From Mycobacterium kansasii ATCC 12478 (GTDB taxonomy: Bacteria > Actinomycetota > Actinomycetes > Mycobacteriales > Mycobacteriaceae), in contig NC_022663.1 of NCBI RefSeq assembly GCF_000157895.3, positions 3,286,001 to 3,350,000 of the forward strand: a DNA stretch of 64,000 bases. Reading direction: 5' to 3'. The translations under genes and the position numbers were made by a program. Under the pieces are notes generated by a model. It worked only from the letters and a program-made list of their open reading frames with translations, had not been told where the DNA came from and ran no database searches. This document shows positions 8,874 to 17,195 of the stretch, piece by piece. Numbering within the stretch: the first letter of the stretch is position 1; each line of letters starts with the position of its first letter.

Positions 8874-10690
8874 GTCATCTCCTGACCGATGGTCGAGCTG
8901 ACCACCTCGGAGGGATCCTGCGGGTCGATCCTCGCGCGGCCGCGCCGAAGCTTGGCGTCGATGTAGTTCACCAGGTGCGTCAACGGGATGGTGAGCAGCA
9001 GGTAGAAAATGCCCGCTGCCACCAACGGCGACAGATTACCGGTCTGCGCGTTGAGGTCACGGCCGATCTGGAAGAGTTCGCGCTGTTTGGCCACCAGGCC
9101 CAGAAAGTACACCAGGGCAGAGGCTTTCAGCAGCGCGATGAATTGGTTGACCAATGCCGGCAGCACTCGCCGTATCCCCTGCGGCACCACCACCAGTCGC
9201 ATCGCCGCGGAATAGCTGAAACCCAGGGCACGGGCGGCCTCCAGCTGGCCGGGGTCCACGCTTTGGATTCCCGATCGCAGGATCTCGCCGACGTAGGCGC
9301 CGGCCATCAACCCCAATGCGGCAATACCCAACGGGTAGGGGTTGTTGTTGGTCAGCCCGCCCACGATCGGGCCGACGCCCAGCCCGATGATCAGGATGAT
9401 CACCACCTCGGGCAGGCCGCGGAAGATATCGGTGTACACCCGCGCCGGCCACCGCAGCCAGCGCTTGTGCGAGATCCCGGCGACCGCCAGTGCCATCCCG
9501 ATTGCCAGCCCTATTGCGCTGGCGCTGACAGTCAGGATCAGCGTGTTGGGCAGCCCGGTGTGGAACAGCGCCGGGATGGCCTGGCGGTACATGTCCCAGT
9601 CGAAAAAGGAATCCCGAAGCTGCGCAAGGGTCGACTTTGGTGCGGCCGGCTGGACCGGCTTGCGGTGCTGGCTGGCCGCGATCGCCGCGAAATCCGGCAG
9701 CGTCGGGGCGGCGACGGCTTTCGAGCCGGGTTTCCACCCGGGCGGCAACGTGCGGGGAACCCAGTCGCTGTAGAGCTTCGCCCAGGTTCCGTCGGCGATC
9801 ACCGCGTCCAGCCCCGAGTTCAGGGCGTCGACGAGAGCGGGGTTGTCCCTGGCGACCGCATAGGCCACGAAGTCCTCGGTACTGAAGGTGTTTGCGACGG
9901 TAACCGCCGGATCGCCCGGCCGCATGGCCGCCGCTGCTTGATTCGCCGGGGCCACCCACGCGTCGATCTGGTGGGTTTTCAGGCTGGCGTACACGGTGGC
10001 GAAGTCGGGATACTTCACCGGTTGCAGGTGCAAGGTGTCGACGACGTAGGACTCCTCGACCGTGCCCTGGACCACGCCGATGCGCTGACCGGCGGCGAGG
10101 TCGGTAAAACTGGTGATCGCCGAACCGGGAGGCACCACCAGCGAGTAGTAGCCGAAGTCGTAGCCGTTGGTGAAAGCGACCGTGCGCCGGCGCGCATCGG
10201 TGGCCTTCACCGATGCCGAGCCGACGTCGAAACGTCGCGATGCCACCTGGGCAAGTAGCCCGGAGAAGTCGGTGCCGACGAAGCGCGCATGCAGGCCAAG
10301 CTTGGCGGCAATGGCGCGCAACAGCTCGTTGTCGAAGCCGGTGAACCGTCCGGTCGAGTTGATGCAGACGTTCGGCGGGGCATCCGAGAGCGTGCCCACC
10401 GTCAGCACCCCGGGGGTGCCCAGCCCCAACGCGTTGACATCGATCGAGCTCAACGGCACGACGGTGGCGGTGGTGTCGGTGTCGTCGTCGGCGCCCGCCA
10501 CGCCAGCCCTGGACAGGTTGGCGGGCAGAACCGTGGCACTGTCCACACCGGCGGGGGCGCACTGATGCCGGTCTGCCGCGGCGGGCGCGGCGGTTGCCAG
10601 GCTAGCGAGGATCAGTATTGTCGCGGCCGCGGCCGACAGTCTGTGCCCGCTTCTGGTGCGGGCACCCACGCGTGGACTCATCACCGCCAC
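8870..10690 (-). CDS. fused solute-binding protein and permease of amino acid ABC importer
   Basis: A 606-residue protein that joins two parts usually encoded separately. A signal/anchor segment (about residues 18-40) precedes a type 3 periplasmic-binding domain (about 95-330; GTLSDAPPNVCINSTGRFTG and GFDNELLRAIA). A linker leads to a permease domain (about 365-590) with four or five membrane segments and the ATPase-contacting EAA loop EAARALGFSYSAAMRLVVVP. The partner ATPase follows with a 4-bp overlap, so the importer would be two polypeptides, probably assembled as dimers. The substrate is likely a polar amino acid, judged from family only. The start may instead be the ATG three codons later (10681). 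Confidence 0.94.
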   Translation of the reverse strand: MAVMSPRVGARTRSGHRLSAAAATILILASLATAAPAAADRHQCAPAGVDSATVLPANLSRAGVAGADDDTDTTATVVPLSSIDVNALGLGTPGVLTVGTLSDAPPNVCINSTGRFTGFDNELLRAIAAKLGLHARFVGTDFSGLLAQVASRRFDVGSASVKATDARRRTVAFTNGYDFGYYSLVVPPGSAITSFTDLAAGQRIGVVQGTVEESYVVDTLHLQPVKYPDFATVYASLKTHQIDAWVAPANQAAAAMRPGDPAVTVANTFSTEDFVAYAVARDNPALVDALNSGLDAVIADGTWAKLYSDWVPRTLPPGWKPGSKAVAAPTLPDFAAIAASQHRKPVQPAAPKSTLAQLRDSFFDWDMYRQAIPALFHTGLPNTLILTVSASAIGLAIGMALAVAGISHKRWLRWPARVYTDIFRGLPEVVIILIIGLGVGPIVGGLTNNNPYPLGIAALGLMAGAYVGEILRSGIQSVDPGQLEAARALGFSYSAAMRLVVVPQGIRRVLPALVNQFIALLKASALVYFLGLVAKQRELFQIGRDLNAQTGNLSPLVAAGIFYLLLTIPLTHLVNYIDAKLRRGRARIDPQDPSEVVSSTIGQEMT

Positions 10691-10721
10691 CGTATCGGGC
10701 CGACCGGATGGCGCGTGCGGC

Positions 10722-11483
10722 TCAGAGCATGATCGACGACGGCTCGCGAGTGCCGGCCAGAGCGCCGACTGCCGATGGCTCCGGAGCCATGGCCAGGCGT
10801 ACCGGAATCTGGTCCGGCCCGATCCCGCCGTGCGGCGTGAAGACCCGGCGCCGGAATAGTTCGGCCAACATCGTGTGCGCCATCAGCTGGGATCGCCCGA
10901 TACAGGCGGCCCGCGCGGCTTCCGGATCACGCCGATGTATTGCGGAGTGCTCGTCTTCGTAGAACGACAGCATGTCGTCGCGGCCGTTCTGGTAGGTCAG
11001 CCAAAAGGCACGAGGAATCAGGTTTTGCGAGGCACGGATGCTGGCGCGCAGCCGCGGCCCCGCGTACTCGTCGTTGACCGTTCGCCGGTATTCGTGCGCG
11101 ACCTCGGAAAAAGTCCGCGGTTCCTTCGACATACGCAACGAGCGCATCAGCGCGTCGAGCTGGCCCAAAATCCGCGGTGTGGGGTTGGCTGCGGCGCGGG
11201 CCGAGGCGATGCCGTTGAGCAGGCCGTCGAGCTCGTGATGTTCAAGGACGGTGGCTTCGTCGAACCGCTCGACGAACGCCCCGCGGTGATAGCGAGTCGA
11301 CACGACGCCGTCGTGTTCGAGTTGCACCAGTGCCTCTTGTATCGGGACGCGGCTGACCCCCAAACCCTGCGCGATTTCGTTGCGGTCGACACGGTCGCCG
11401 CTGCGCAGTTTGCCAGTCAGAATCAGGTCGAGGATGTGCGAAACGACCTGGTCTTTTTCCTTGATCCCATATTTCTTAGGCAT
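10722..11483 (-). CDS. GntR family regulator, Rv0043c-like
   Basis: A 253-residue GntR-type repressor. The N-terminal winged helix (about residues 8-75) contains LRSGDRVDRNEIAQGLGVSR and VPIQEALVQLEHDGVVS, and a helical C-terminal ligand domain (FCD type, about 85-225) follows. It lies upstream of and on the same strand as the ABC importer, 31 bp before the fused binding protein-permease start, so it may regulate that importer; in M. tuberculosis the importer is absent here but Rv0043c is kept. The upstream gap of about 120 bp to the LLM gene would hold its promoter. Confidence 0.92.
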   Translation of the reverse strand: MPKKYGIKEKDQVVSHILDLILTGKLRSGDRVDRNEIAQGLGVSRVPIQEALVQLEHDGVVSTRYHRGAFVERFDEATVLEHHELDGLLNGIASARAAANPTPRILGQLDALMRSLRMSKEPRTFSEVAHEYRRTVNDEYAGPRLRASIRASQNLIPRAFWLTYQNGRDDMLSFYEDEHSAIHRRDPEAARAACIGRSQLMAHTMLAELFRRRVFTPHGGIGPDQIPVRLAMAPEPSAVGALAGTREPSSIML

Positions 11484-11603
11484 CGGTTCCGTCGGTTTCC
11501 GTCGAGTCTCTTCCAGCCGCTCCGGCTATCGGCGCTGGCAAGTTTCTCATGACTGGCAGCGCGCTATCGGGCGTTTGGCGGATGAAATCGACGCAAACGC
11601 AAA

Positions 11604-12392
11604 CTAATGACCGTCTCGCCATCTGCAGAGCTGCTCGGCGGCGGTCAGGTCGTAATCGGGGCCGTCGCAGCCGACCGTCAGCAGCGTGACCCCAAGCCGG
11701 ACGAGGGCTTCGGCGTCAGCGATCCCGCCCGTTACGGCGGCCGAGCGTTCGATGGCGGCCGGATCCCGGCCGACGTCGGCGCAGTGCCGATTGAGCACTG
11801 CGGCCTTCGCTTCGAATTCGTCGGCGGCGGTGAAGCTGTGCCACATGTCGGCGTGTTCGGCCACCAATCGCAGCGTCTTGCGTTCGCCGCCGCCTCCGAT
11901 CAACACCGGGATATCACGGGTGGGTGGTGGATTCAGTTTTGCGAGTCGGGCCTTGATTCGCGGGAGTGCGGCGGCCAGGTCGTCGAGGCGACTGCCGGCG
12001 GTGCCGAATTCGTAGCCGTATTCGTCGTAGTCCTTTTGTTTCCAGCCTGAACCGATGCCCAGCACAAGTCGGCCGTCCGAAATGTGGTCGACCGTACGGG
12101 CCATGTCGGCCAGCAGCTCCGGATTGCGGTAGGAGTTGCAGGTCACCAGGGCGCCGATCTGGATGCGTGACGTCTGCTCGGCCCACGCCCCGAGCATGGT
12201 CCAGCACTCGAAGTGCGCACCGTCGGGAGCGCCATACAGTGGGAAGAAGTGGTCCCAGTTGAAGGCTATGTCGACACCGATGTCCTCACAGCGGCGGACG
12301 GCGTCGCGGATATCGCCGTAGTGCGGGGCGTGTTGCGGCTGGAGCTGCACGCCGATGCGGATGGGTAGATCGGGATGCACGGCTGAGGTCAT
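11604..12392 (-). CDS. LLM-class F420-dependent oxidoreductase, Rv0044c-like
   Basis: A 262-residue TIM-barrel protein of the luciferase-like monooxygenase superfamily. It has the early strand and helix IRIGVQLQPQHAPHYGDIRD, the WDHFFPLYG loop, RIQIGALVTCNSYRNPELLA, and the GRLVLGIGSGW phosphate-binding region. The pattern is that of the mycobacterial F420-dependent group rather than FMN luciferases. The start gives the length I recall for Rv0044c. Substrate is unknown. It lies 36 bp downstream of the esterase gene on the same strand and could be cotranscribed with it. Confidence 0.92.
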   Translation of the reverse strand: MTSAVHPDLPIRIGVQLQPQHAPHYGDIRDAVRRCEDIGVDIAFNWDHFFPLYGAPDGAHFECWTMLGAWAEQTSRIQIGALVTCNSYRNPELLADMARTVDHISDGRLVLGIGSGWKQKDYDEYGYEFGTAGSRLDDLAAALPRIKARLAKLNPPPTRDIPVLIGGGGERKTLRLVAEHADMWHSFTAADEFEAKAAVLNRHCADVGRDPAAIERSAAVTGGIADAEALVRLGVTLLTVGCDGPDYDLTAAEQLCRWRDGH

Positions 12393-12428
12393 ACGACCAC
12401 GGTAGGCCCGGCGCCCCGGGCGGAACGG

Positions 12429-13370
12429 TCAGCGTCTGCCCAACACTCCGCGCAGGATGTCGACGAGCGCGCGCGGTTGGTCGCTTTGCACCGAGTGGCC
12501 CGAATCCGCTACGACGTGCGCGCCACGGAAATGTGTTGCCCGCCGGGCGAGTTCGGCAACGTCTTCGTCGCTGACGAAGCCTGAGTTGCCGCCGCGCACC
12601 AGAGTTATGGGCGCCGACAAGGCGTCGACGTCGTCCCACAAACTCGCGAAGTCCGGGAAGCTGCGGATGGCGTCGTAGCGCCAGGTCCAGTTGCCGTTGT
12701 CGAGGCGGCGGGAGTTGTGGAACACGCCGCGGCGCAACGCCTTCACCTCGCGATGCGGCGCCGCGGCGGTGGTCACATCCAGCATCGCCTGGAAGCTGGG
12801 GAATTCTCGCTCACCGTGCATCAGCGCCACCGTGCCGCGCTGGTCGGCGGTCATTTCGGCGTGCCGCTGCAGCGCCGACGGGGTGACGTCGATGACGACG
12901 AGCTCGTCGACGAGCTCCGGGGCGACCGCGCCCAGCCGGATCGCGGTGAGCCCGCCCAGCGACATCCCGACGACGAATTCGGCCGCCGGTGCCAGCCCCC
13001 GCAGCACCGGGGCCAGGGCGTCGGCATTGTGCTGCGGCGAATAGTCGCCGTCCTCGCGCCAACCGGAATGACCGTGCCCCGGCAGATCTACCGCCAGCGC
13101 CGGCTCGCCGAGGCCGACGATCACGGTGTCCCAGGTATGCGCATTCTGGCCGCCGCCATGGAGGAACACCACTCGCGGCGCCGAGCCGCCCCAGCGCAGC
13201 GCGCTGATTCTGCCGCCAGCGGTGTCGGCTTCCACCCGCTCTACTGCCGGCAGCGGTCCGGTAGCACCGGCCTGCTCGGCGTTTTCGGCCAGCAGATCGA
13301 ACTCGGAGAGTCCGGTCAGTTCGTCGTCGGAAATCTCGGTCACGGCTCTGACTCTACGAGTCATGCCCAA
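12429..13370 (-). CDS. alpha/beta-hydrolase esterase, Rv0045c-like
   Basis: About 313 residues. The fold signatures are the oxyanion loop HGGGQNAHTW (71-80), VDLPGHGHSG, the nucleophile elbow GMSLGG with Ser137, and the catalytic histidine in DSGHSVQSD near residue 292. The acid is probably in the 260s (SAPITLVRGGNSGFVSDEDV region). M. tuberculosis Rv0045c is an esterase active on short acyl chains; function here is by similarity. Starts at the ATG two codons in, or at the GTG before TEISDD, are also possible. Confidence 0.93.
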   Translation of the reverse strand: MGMTRRVRAVTEISDDELTGLSEFDLLAENAEQAGATGPLPAVERVEADTAGGRISALRWGGSAPRVVFLHGGGQNAHTWDTVIVGLGEPALAVDLPGHGHSGWREDGDYSPQHNADALAPVLRGLAPAAEFVVGMSLGGLTAIRLGAVAPELVDELVVIDVTPSALQRHAEMTADQRGTVALMHGEREFPSFQAMLDVTTAAAPHREVKALRRGVFHNSRRLDNGNWTWRYDAIRSFPDFASLWDDVDALSAPITLVRGGNSGFVSDEDVAELARRATHFRGAHVVADSGHSVQSDQPRALVDILRGVLGRR

Positions 13371-13489
13371 CCGTCACGCGAGCCTCACGGGGGACCGTTT
13401 TTCATCGGGGGAGTGGCGGCCACCATCGCGCTGGTCGACGAGCCTTCCGGCTGCCTCACCGGCGAGTCGGGAGCCTGACACCCGATCAG

Positions 13490-15109
13490 TTACGCAAACA
13501 GGCCGGTGAGATTGAAGAAGCCCGATTTGAAGGTGCCGTTGTTGAACAAGCCCGAGTTGCCGCCACTGAGGGCAGGGCCGAAGATAATGCCGGGGACGCC
13601 GGTGTTGCCAAAGCCGGAGCTATTGCCGTTGGTGATAGCACCGGTAGCGGTGTTGAAAACGCCCGAGATGTTGTGGTTCGTCGTGCCACCGGCGGCCGTG
13701 TTGAAGAAGCCCGACATCCCGACACCGATGTTGCTGAAGCCCGAGTTAGTCAGGCCGGTGTCGGTGGTAGCCCCTAAGCCCGTGTTCACGTTGCCCGAAT
13801 TCCAGAAGCCGGTGTTTGTGTTTCCCGAATTTCCGATGCCCGTGTTTGTGTCACCGGAATTCCAGAAGCCCGTGTTGAATGAGCCGCCGTTTCCGAAGCC
13901 GGTGTCCTGCACCCCCGAGTTCCCGAAGCCGGTGTCGACGATGCCCGCATTCCCGACGCCGGTGTTTCCGGTGCCGGAGTTTCCGAAGCCGAAGTTGAAA
14001 AAACCGGAGTTGCCGAAGCCGATGTTGGTGAATGCGTTCGCCGAATATGGATTCGTGCCCGAATTGAAGATGCCAACATTGTGGTGGCCCGAGTTGAAGA
14101 AGCCGATGTTGTTGGTGCCCGAGTTCCCGATTCCGAAGTTACCGACGCCTGAGTTCAGCCCTGCGAAAGTGAACTGACCAGTCGCCGAGTTGTAGTACGC
14201 ATTCCCGAAACCGATCAGATTGCTGCCGCTAAGTCCGAAGCCGAGGTTTCCGTTGCCGGTGTTCCCGCCTCCGACGTTGAGGTTGCCGCTGTTTCCGACA
14301 CCGAAGTTTCCGTTGCCGGTGTTACCTATGCCAAAGTTAGCGCCCGGGTTGGAACTGGTGCTCGGGTCGCCGGTGTTTCCGAAGCCGATGTTGTCGTTGC
14401 CGATGTTTCCGCTGCCGAAGTTTGCGTTGCCGCTGTTCCCGCTGCCGATGTTGAAGCTGCCTTTGTTCCCACTGCCCAGGTTCTGGTTGCCGGTGTTTCC
14501 ATTACCGGCGTTGACGCTGCCGTTGTTGCCGTTGCCCAGGTTGGCACTGCCGATGTTGCCGATGCCCAAGTTGGGCAGGGCCGCCAGCAGGTCCTGCAGA
14601 CTCTGCGCGGGCAACAACCGCGCGGCCGCCGCCGACGCCCCGGAGTAGTAGCCCGACATCGCCGACACATCCTGGGCCCACATCGCCTCGTAGTCGGCCT
14701 CCAATTGGGCGATCGCCGGGGCGTTGAGGCCGAACCAATTCGACAGCACCATTTGCACCAGCGAATTGCGGTTGAGCGCCACCATGACCGGCTGCACCGT
14801 GGCCGCTTGTGCGGCCTCAAAGGCGCTCACCACCGCCCGGGCCTGCCCGGCCGCGCCAGCGGCCTGCACCGCCGCCGCATTCAACCACCCCGAGTACGGG
14901 GCGGCCGCCGCCGCCATCGCCTGAGACGCCGGGCCCTGCCACGCCTGGCCGGCCAGGCCCGACGTCACCGACGAAAAGGAGGACGCCGCGGTTCCCAGGT
15001 CCGAAGCCAACCCTTCCCAGGCCGCAGCCGCATCCAACAACGGGCCCGAGCCCGCACCCGAGAACATCAGAGCCGAATTAAGCTCCGGCGGCAATACCAA
15101 AAAGCTCAT
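13490..15109 (-). CDS. PPE family protein, MPTR subfamily
   Basis: A 539-residue PPE protein. The N-terminal PPE domain (about residues 1-180) has the Pro-Pro-Glu motif in FLVLPPELNSALMFSGAG, the WxG turn AWQGPAS, and VQMVLSNWFGLNAPAIA. After residue 185 come major polymorphic tandem repeats of the NxGxGNxG type (NIGSANLGNGN, NTGVGNAG, and so on) to the C-terminus. PPE proteins are type VII secretion substrates, and PPE-MPTR members are usually linked to ESX-5. No PE partner is adjacent. The gene sits between the esterase and ino1 where M. tuberculosis has none, so it is a lineage-specific insertion. Plus-strand repeat frames in this interval are its shadow. Confidence 0.96.
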   Translation of the reverse strand: MSFLVLPPELNSALMFSGAGSGPLLDAAAAWEGLASDLGTAASSFSSVTSGLAGQAWQGPASQAMAAAAAPYSGWLNAAAVQAAGAAGQARAVVSAFEAAQAATVQPVMVALNRNSLVQMVLSNWFGLNAPAIAQLEADYEAMWAQDVSAMSGYYSGASAAAARLLPAQSLQDLLAALPNLGIGNIGSANLGNGNNGSVNAGNGNTGNQNLGSGNKGSFNIGSGNSGNANFGSGNIGNDNIGFGNTGDPSTSSNPGANFGIGNTGNGNFGVGNSGNLNVGGGNTGNGNLGFGLSGSNLIGFGNAYYNSATGQFTFAGLNSGVGNFGIGNSGTNNIGFFNSGHHNVGIFNSGTNPYSANAFTNIGFGNSGFFNFGFGNSGTGNTGVGNAGIVDTGFGNSGVQDTGFGNGGSFNTGFWNSGDTNTGIGNSGNTNTGFWNSGNVNTGLGATTDTGLTNSGFSNIGVGMSGFFNTAAGGTTNHNISGVFNTATGAITNGNSSGFGNTGVPGIIFGPALSGGNSGLFNNGTFKSGFFNLTGLFA

Positions 15110-15251
15110 GAGCGTTGGCCTCTCACCCCATTTATCGTCGACAGGTCGACGAAAACGCAGTCAAAACTTGCGCTCAAGATGGCACACGATCCGTCCCGGG
15201 GAATAGGGACCTTCGTCACCGGGGGAGGGTTTGGGACCTAGCCGTCGGCAA

Positions 15252-15269
15252 CCCACGTTCACGTGTGGG
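15252..15269. terminator. possible hairpin terminator after ino1
   Basis: CCCACG and CGTGTGGG flank a short loop, giving a 5-6 bp GC-rich stem in the gap between ino1 and the PPE gene (both minus strand). A U-tract is absent. The call rests on position and stem only. Confidence 0.3.
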
Positions 15270-15292
15270 AAAGCCAGCGGCGGAGAGACGCT

Positions 15293-16402
15293 CTAGTCGG
15301 GCCCGATGATGAACTCTTCGAGTTGTGCGCGCGCAATGTCGTCCGGCAACTGCTGCGGCGGGCTCTTCATCAGGTAGGCCGATGCCGGGATCACCGGTCC
15401 GCCGACACCGCGGTCCTTGGCGATCTTCGCTGCGCGCACCGCATCGATGATGACGCCCGCCGAGTTCGGCGAATCCCACACCTCGAGCTTGTACTCCAGG
15501 TTCAGCGGCACGTCACCGAAGGCACGGCCCTCCAGTCGCACATAAGCCCACTTGCGGTCGTCGAGCCAGCCGACGTGGTCGGACGGGCCGATGTGCACAT
15601 CCTTGGTCTTGAACTCGCGCTGCAGGTTGGAGGTGACCGCCTGCGTCTTGGAGATCTTCTTCGATTCCAGCCGTTCCCGTTCCAACATATTGAGGAAGTC
15701 CATGTTGCCGCCCACGTTGAGCTGCATGGTGCGGTCCAGTTGCACACCACGGTCTTCGAACAACTTGGCGAGCACCCGGTGCGTGATCGTGGCGCCGACC
15801 TGGCTCTTGATGTCGTCACCGACGATCGGCACCCCGGCATCGGCGAACTTCTTCGCCCACACCGGGTCGGAGGCGATGAACACCGGCAGCGCATTGACGA
15901 ACGCCACCCCGGCGTCGATGGCGCACTGGGCGTAGAACTTGTCGGCTTCTTCCGAACCCACCGGGAGGTAGGAGACCAGCACGTCGACCTTGGCGTCCTT
16001 GAGCACCTGGACCACGTCGACGGGCTCGGCGTCGGACAGCTCAATGGTGTCGGCGTAGTACTTGCCGATGCCATCCAATGTCGGGCCGCGCTGCACCACC
16101 ACGTCGGTCGGCGGCACGTCGGCGATCTTGATGGTGTTGTTCTCCGAGGCGAAGATCGCCTCCGACAGGTCGAAGCCGACCTTCTTCGCATCCACATCGA
16201 ATGCGGCCACGAACTTCACGTCGCGGACGTGGTACTGACCGAACCGCACATGCATCAGCCCGGGCACCGTCGAGTTTTCGTCGGCGTTGTGGTAGTACTG
16301 GACGCCCTGGACCAGCGAGGACGCGCAGTTGCCGACGCCGACGATGGCGACCCGTACCTCAGGCTGCGCCTCCGGCGCCCTTACCGGCTTGTACTCACTC
16401 AT
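15293..16402 (-). CDS. ino1: inositol-1-phosphate synthase
   Basis: A 369-residue myo-inositol-1-phosphate synthase that isomerises glucose 6-phosphate to inositol phosphate with NAD, the first step towards phosphatidylinositol, PIMs, LAM and mycothiol. It has the Rossmann motif VAIVGVGNCASSLVQG near the N-terminus, and the catalytic region with QVGATITHRVLAKLF, NVGGNMDFLNM and SKTQAVTSNLQRE. Order after the esterase (interrupted by a PPE gene) and before the PadR gene is that of Rv0046c/Rv0047c. The 73-bp gap to the PadR gene suggests cotranscription or control by it. Confidence 0.98.
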   Translation of the reverse strand: MSEYKPVRAPEAQPEVRVAIVGVGNCASSLVQGVQYYHNADENSTVPGLMHVRFGQYHVRDVKFVAAFDVDAKKVGFDLSEAIFASENNTIKIADVPPTDVVVQRGPTLDGIGKYYADTIELSDAEPVDVVQVLKDAKVDVLVSYLPVGSEEADKFYAQCAIDAGVAFVNALPVFIASDPVWAKKFADAGVPIVGDDIKSQVGATITHRVLAKLFEDRGVQLDRTMQLNVGGNMDFLNMLERERLESKKISKTQAVTSNLQREFKTKDVHIGPSDHVGWLDDRKWAYVRLEGRAFGDVPLNLEYKLEVWDSPNSAGVIIDAVRAAKIAKDRGVGGPVIPASAYLMKSPPQQLPDDIARAQLEEFIIGPD

Positions 16403-16475
16403 TCGGGCGTTCTCCTAACCTCATAGCTTCGGGCAGTGTCTTGTGTCGTTGTGTTGCAGGGGTTTTGGTGCAGAT

Positions 16476-17018
16476 TCACGTCTGTTCAGCATGATTGGGC
16501 GCTGCCCGTTCTGCGGCGATGAGTTCGTTAAGCCACTTGACTTCACGCTCGCTGGATTCGAGCCCGAGCTGGTGCAGTTGCCGGGTGTAGCGGTCCAGGG
16601 AGTTGCTGGCCCGTGCCACCGCTTCACGCAGGCCTTCCCGGCGTTCTTCGACCTGCCGGCGACGGCCTTCGAGGATGCGCATCCGGGCCTCGGCCGGAGT
16701 GCGGTTGAAGAACGCGAGGTGCACCCCGAAGCCGTCATCGGTGTAGTTGTGCGGGCCGGTGTCGGCGACGAGTTCGGCAAAGCGCCGCCGGCCCTCGTCG
16801 GTCAGCTGGTATACCCGGCGTGCGCGCCGCACCGGCGTGCCAGCAGGCGCGGCATTCTCCGCGATCAGGCCTTCGGCCTGCATCCGGCGCAGCGCCGGAT
16901 ACAGCGAGCCGTACGAGAATGCCCGGAATGCGCCGAGCAAGCCGGTCAGCCGTTTACGCAACTCGTAGCCGTGCATGGGCGACTCGATCAGGAGGCCCAG
17001 GATGGCAAGCTCCAGCAT
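16476..17018 (-). CDS. PadR family regulator, Rv0047c-like
   Basis: A 180-residue PadR regulator. The N-terminal winged helix is typical: LELAILGLLIESPMHGYELR, GSLYPALRRMQAEGLI and VYQLTDEGRRRFAEL. The C-terminal part (about 95-170) is a helical, Arg/Glu-rich dimerisation region that could form a coiled coil. It lies directly upstream of ino1 on the same strand and could regulate inositol synthesis; that is inference from position. A palindrome 86 bp upstream (17104-17116) is a candidate operator. Confidence 0.94.
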   Translation of the reverse strand: MLELAILGLLIESPMHGYELRKRLTGLLGAFRAFSYGSLYPALRRMQAEGLIAENAAPAGTPVRRARRVYQLTDEGRRRFAELVADTGPHNYTDDGFGVHLAFFNRTPAEARMRILEGRRRQVEERREGLREAVARASNSLDRYTRQLHQLGLESSEREVKWLNELIAAERAAPNHAEQT

Positions 17019-17103
17019 CGACTCACCCCCTTTGTATGCCTTGTATGGCTGCTTTATGGCTGGTTGCGTGAACTACTTAGCAGTTCGACGCCTCGCGTCA
17101 TCG

Positions 17104-17116
17104 TATCGTTTCGATA
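17104..17116. promoter_or_regulatory. palindrome TATCG-TTT-CGATA, candidate PadR operator
   Basis: A perfect 5-bp inverted repeat with a 3-bp spacer in an AT-richer stretch 86 bp upstream of the PadR start. Two TTGTATG direct repeats lie closer to the gene (about 17034-17048). PadR proteins often bind palindromes in their own promoters. No binding evidence is available from sequence alone. Confidence 0.4.
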
Positions 17117-17195
17117 TATTTGCCACAACACCACGCGGCGTTGGTGAGTTGTTCGTCACGTGTGGGCGACCTGCCGACGTCGACTGCCGGCTTCG

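Noticed and set aside
8738..10258. 506-codon plus-strand frame opposite the ABC importer
   Set aside because: It is antisense to clear binding-protein/permease and ATPase motifs, and its composition (Gly/Arg/Asp/Gln-rich, no hydrophobic core) is typical of GC-rich shadow frames.
13506..14648. Plus-strand KPELP/PLFPLP repeat proteins
   Set aside because: They are the reverse complement of the MPTR repeats of the PPE gene, which has an intact PPE domain in frame.
15263..16426. 387-codon plus-strand frame opposite ino1
   Set aside because: Full-length inositol-phosphate synthase motifs are on the other strand.
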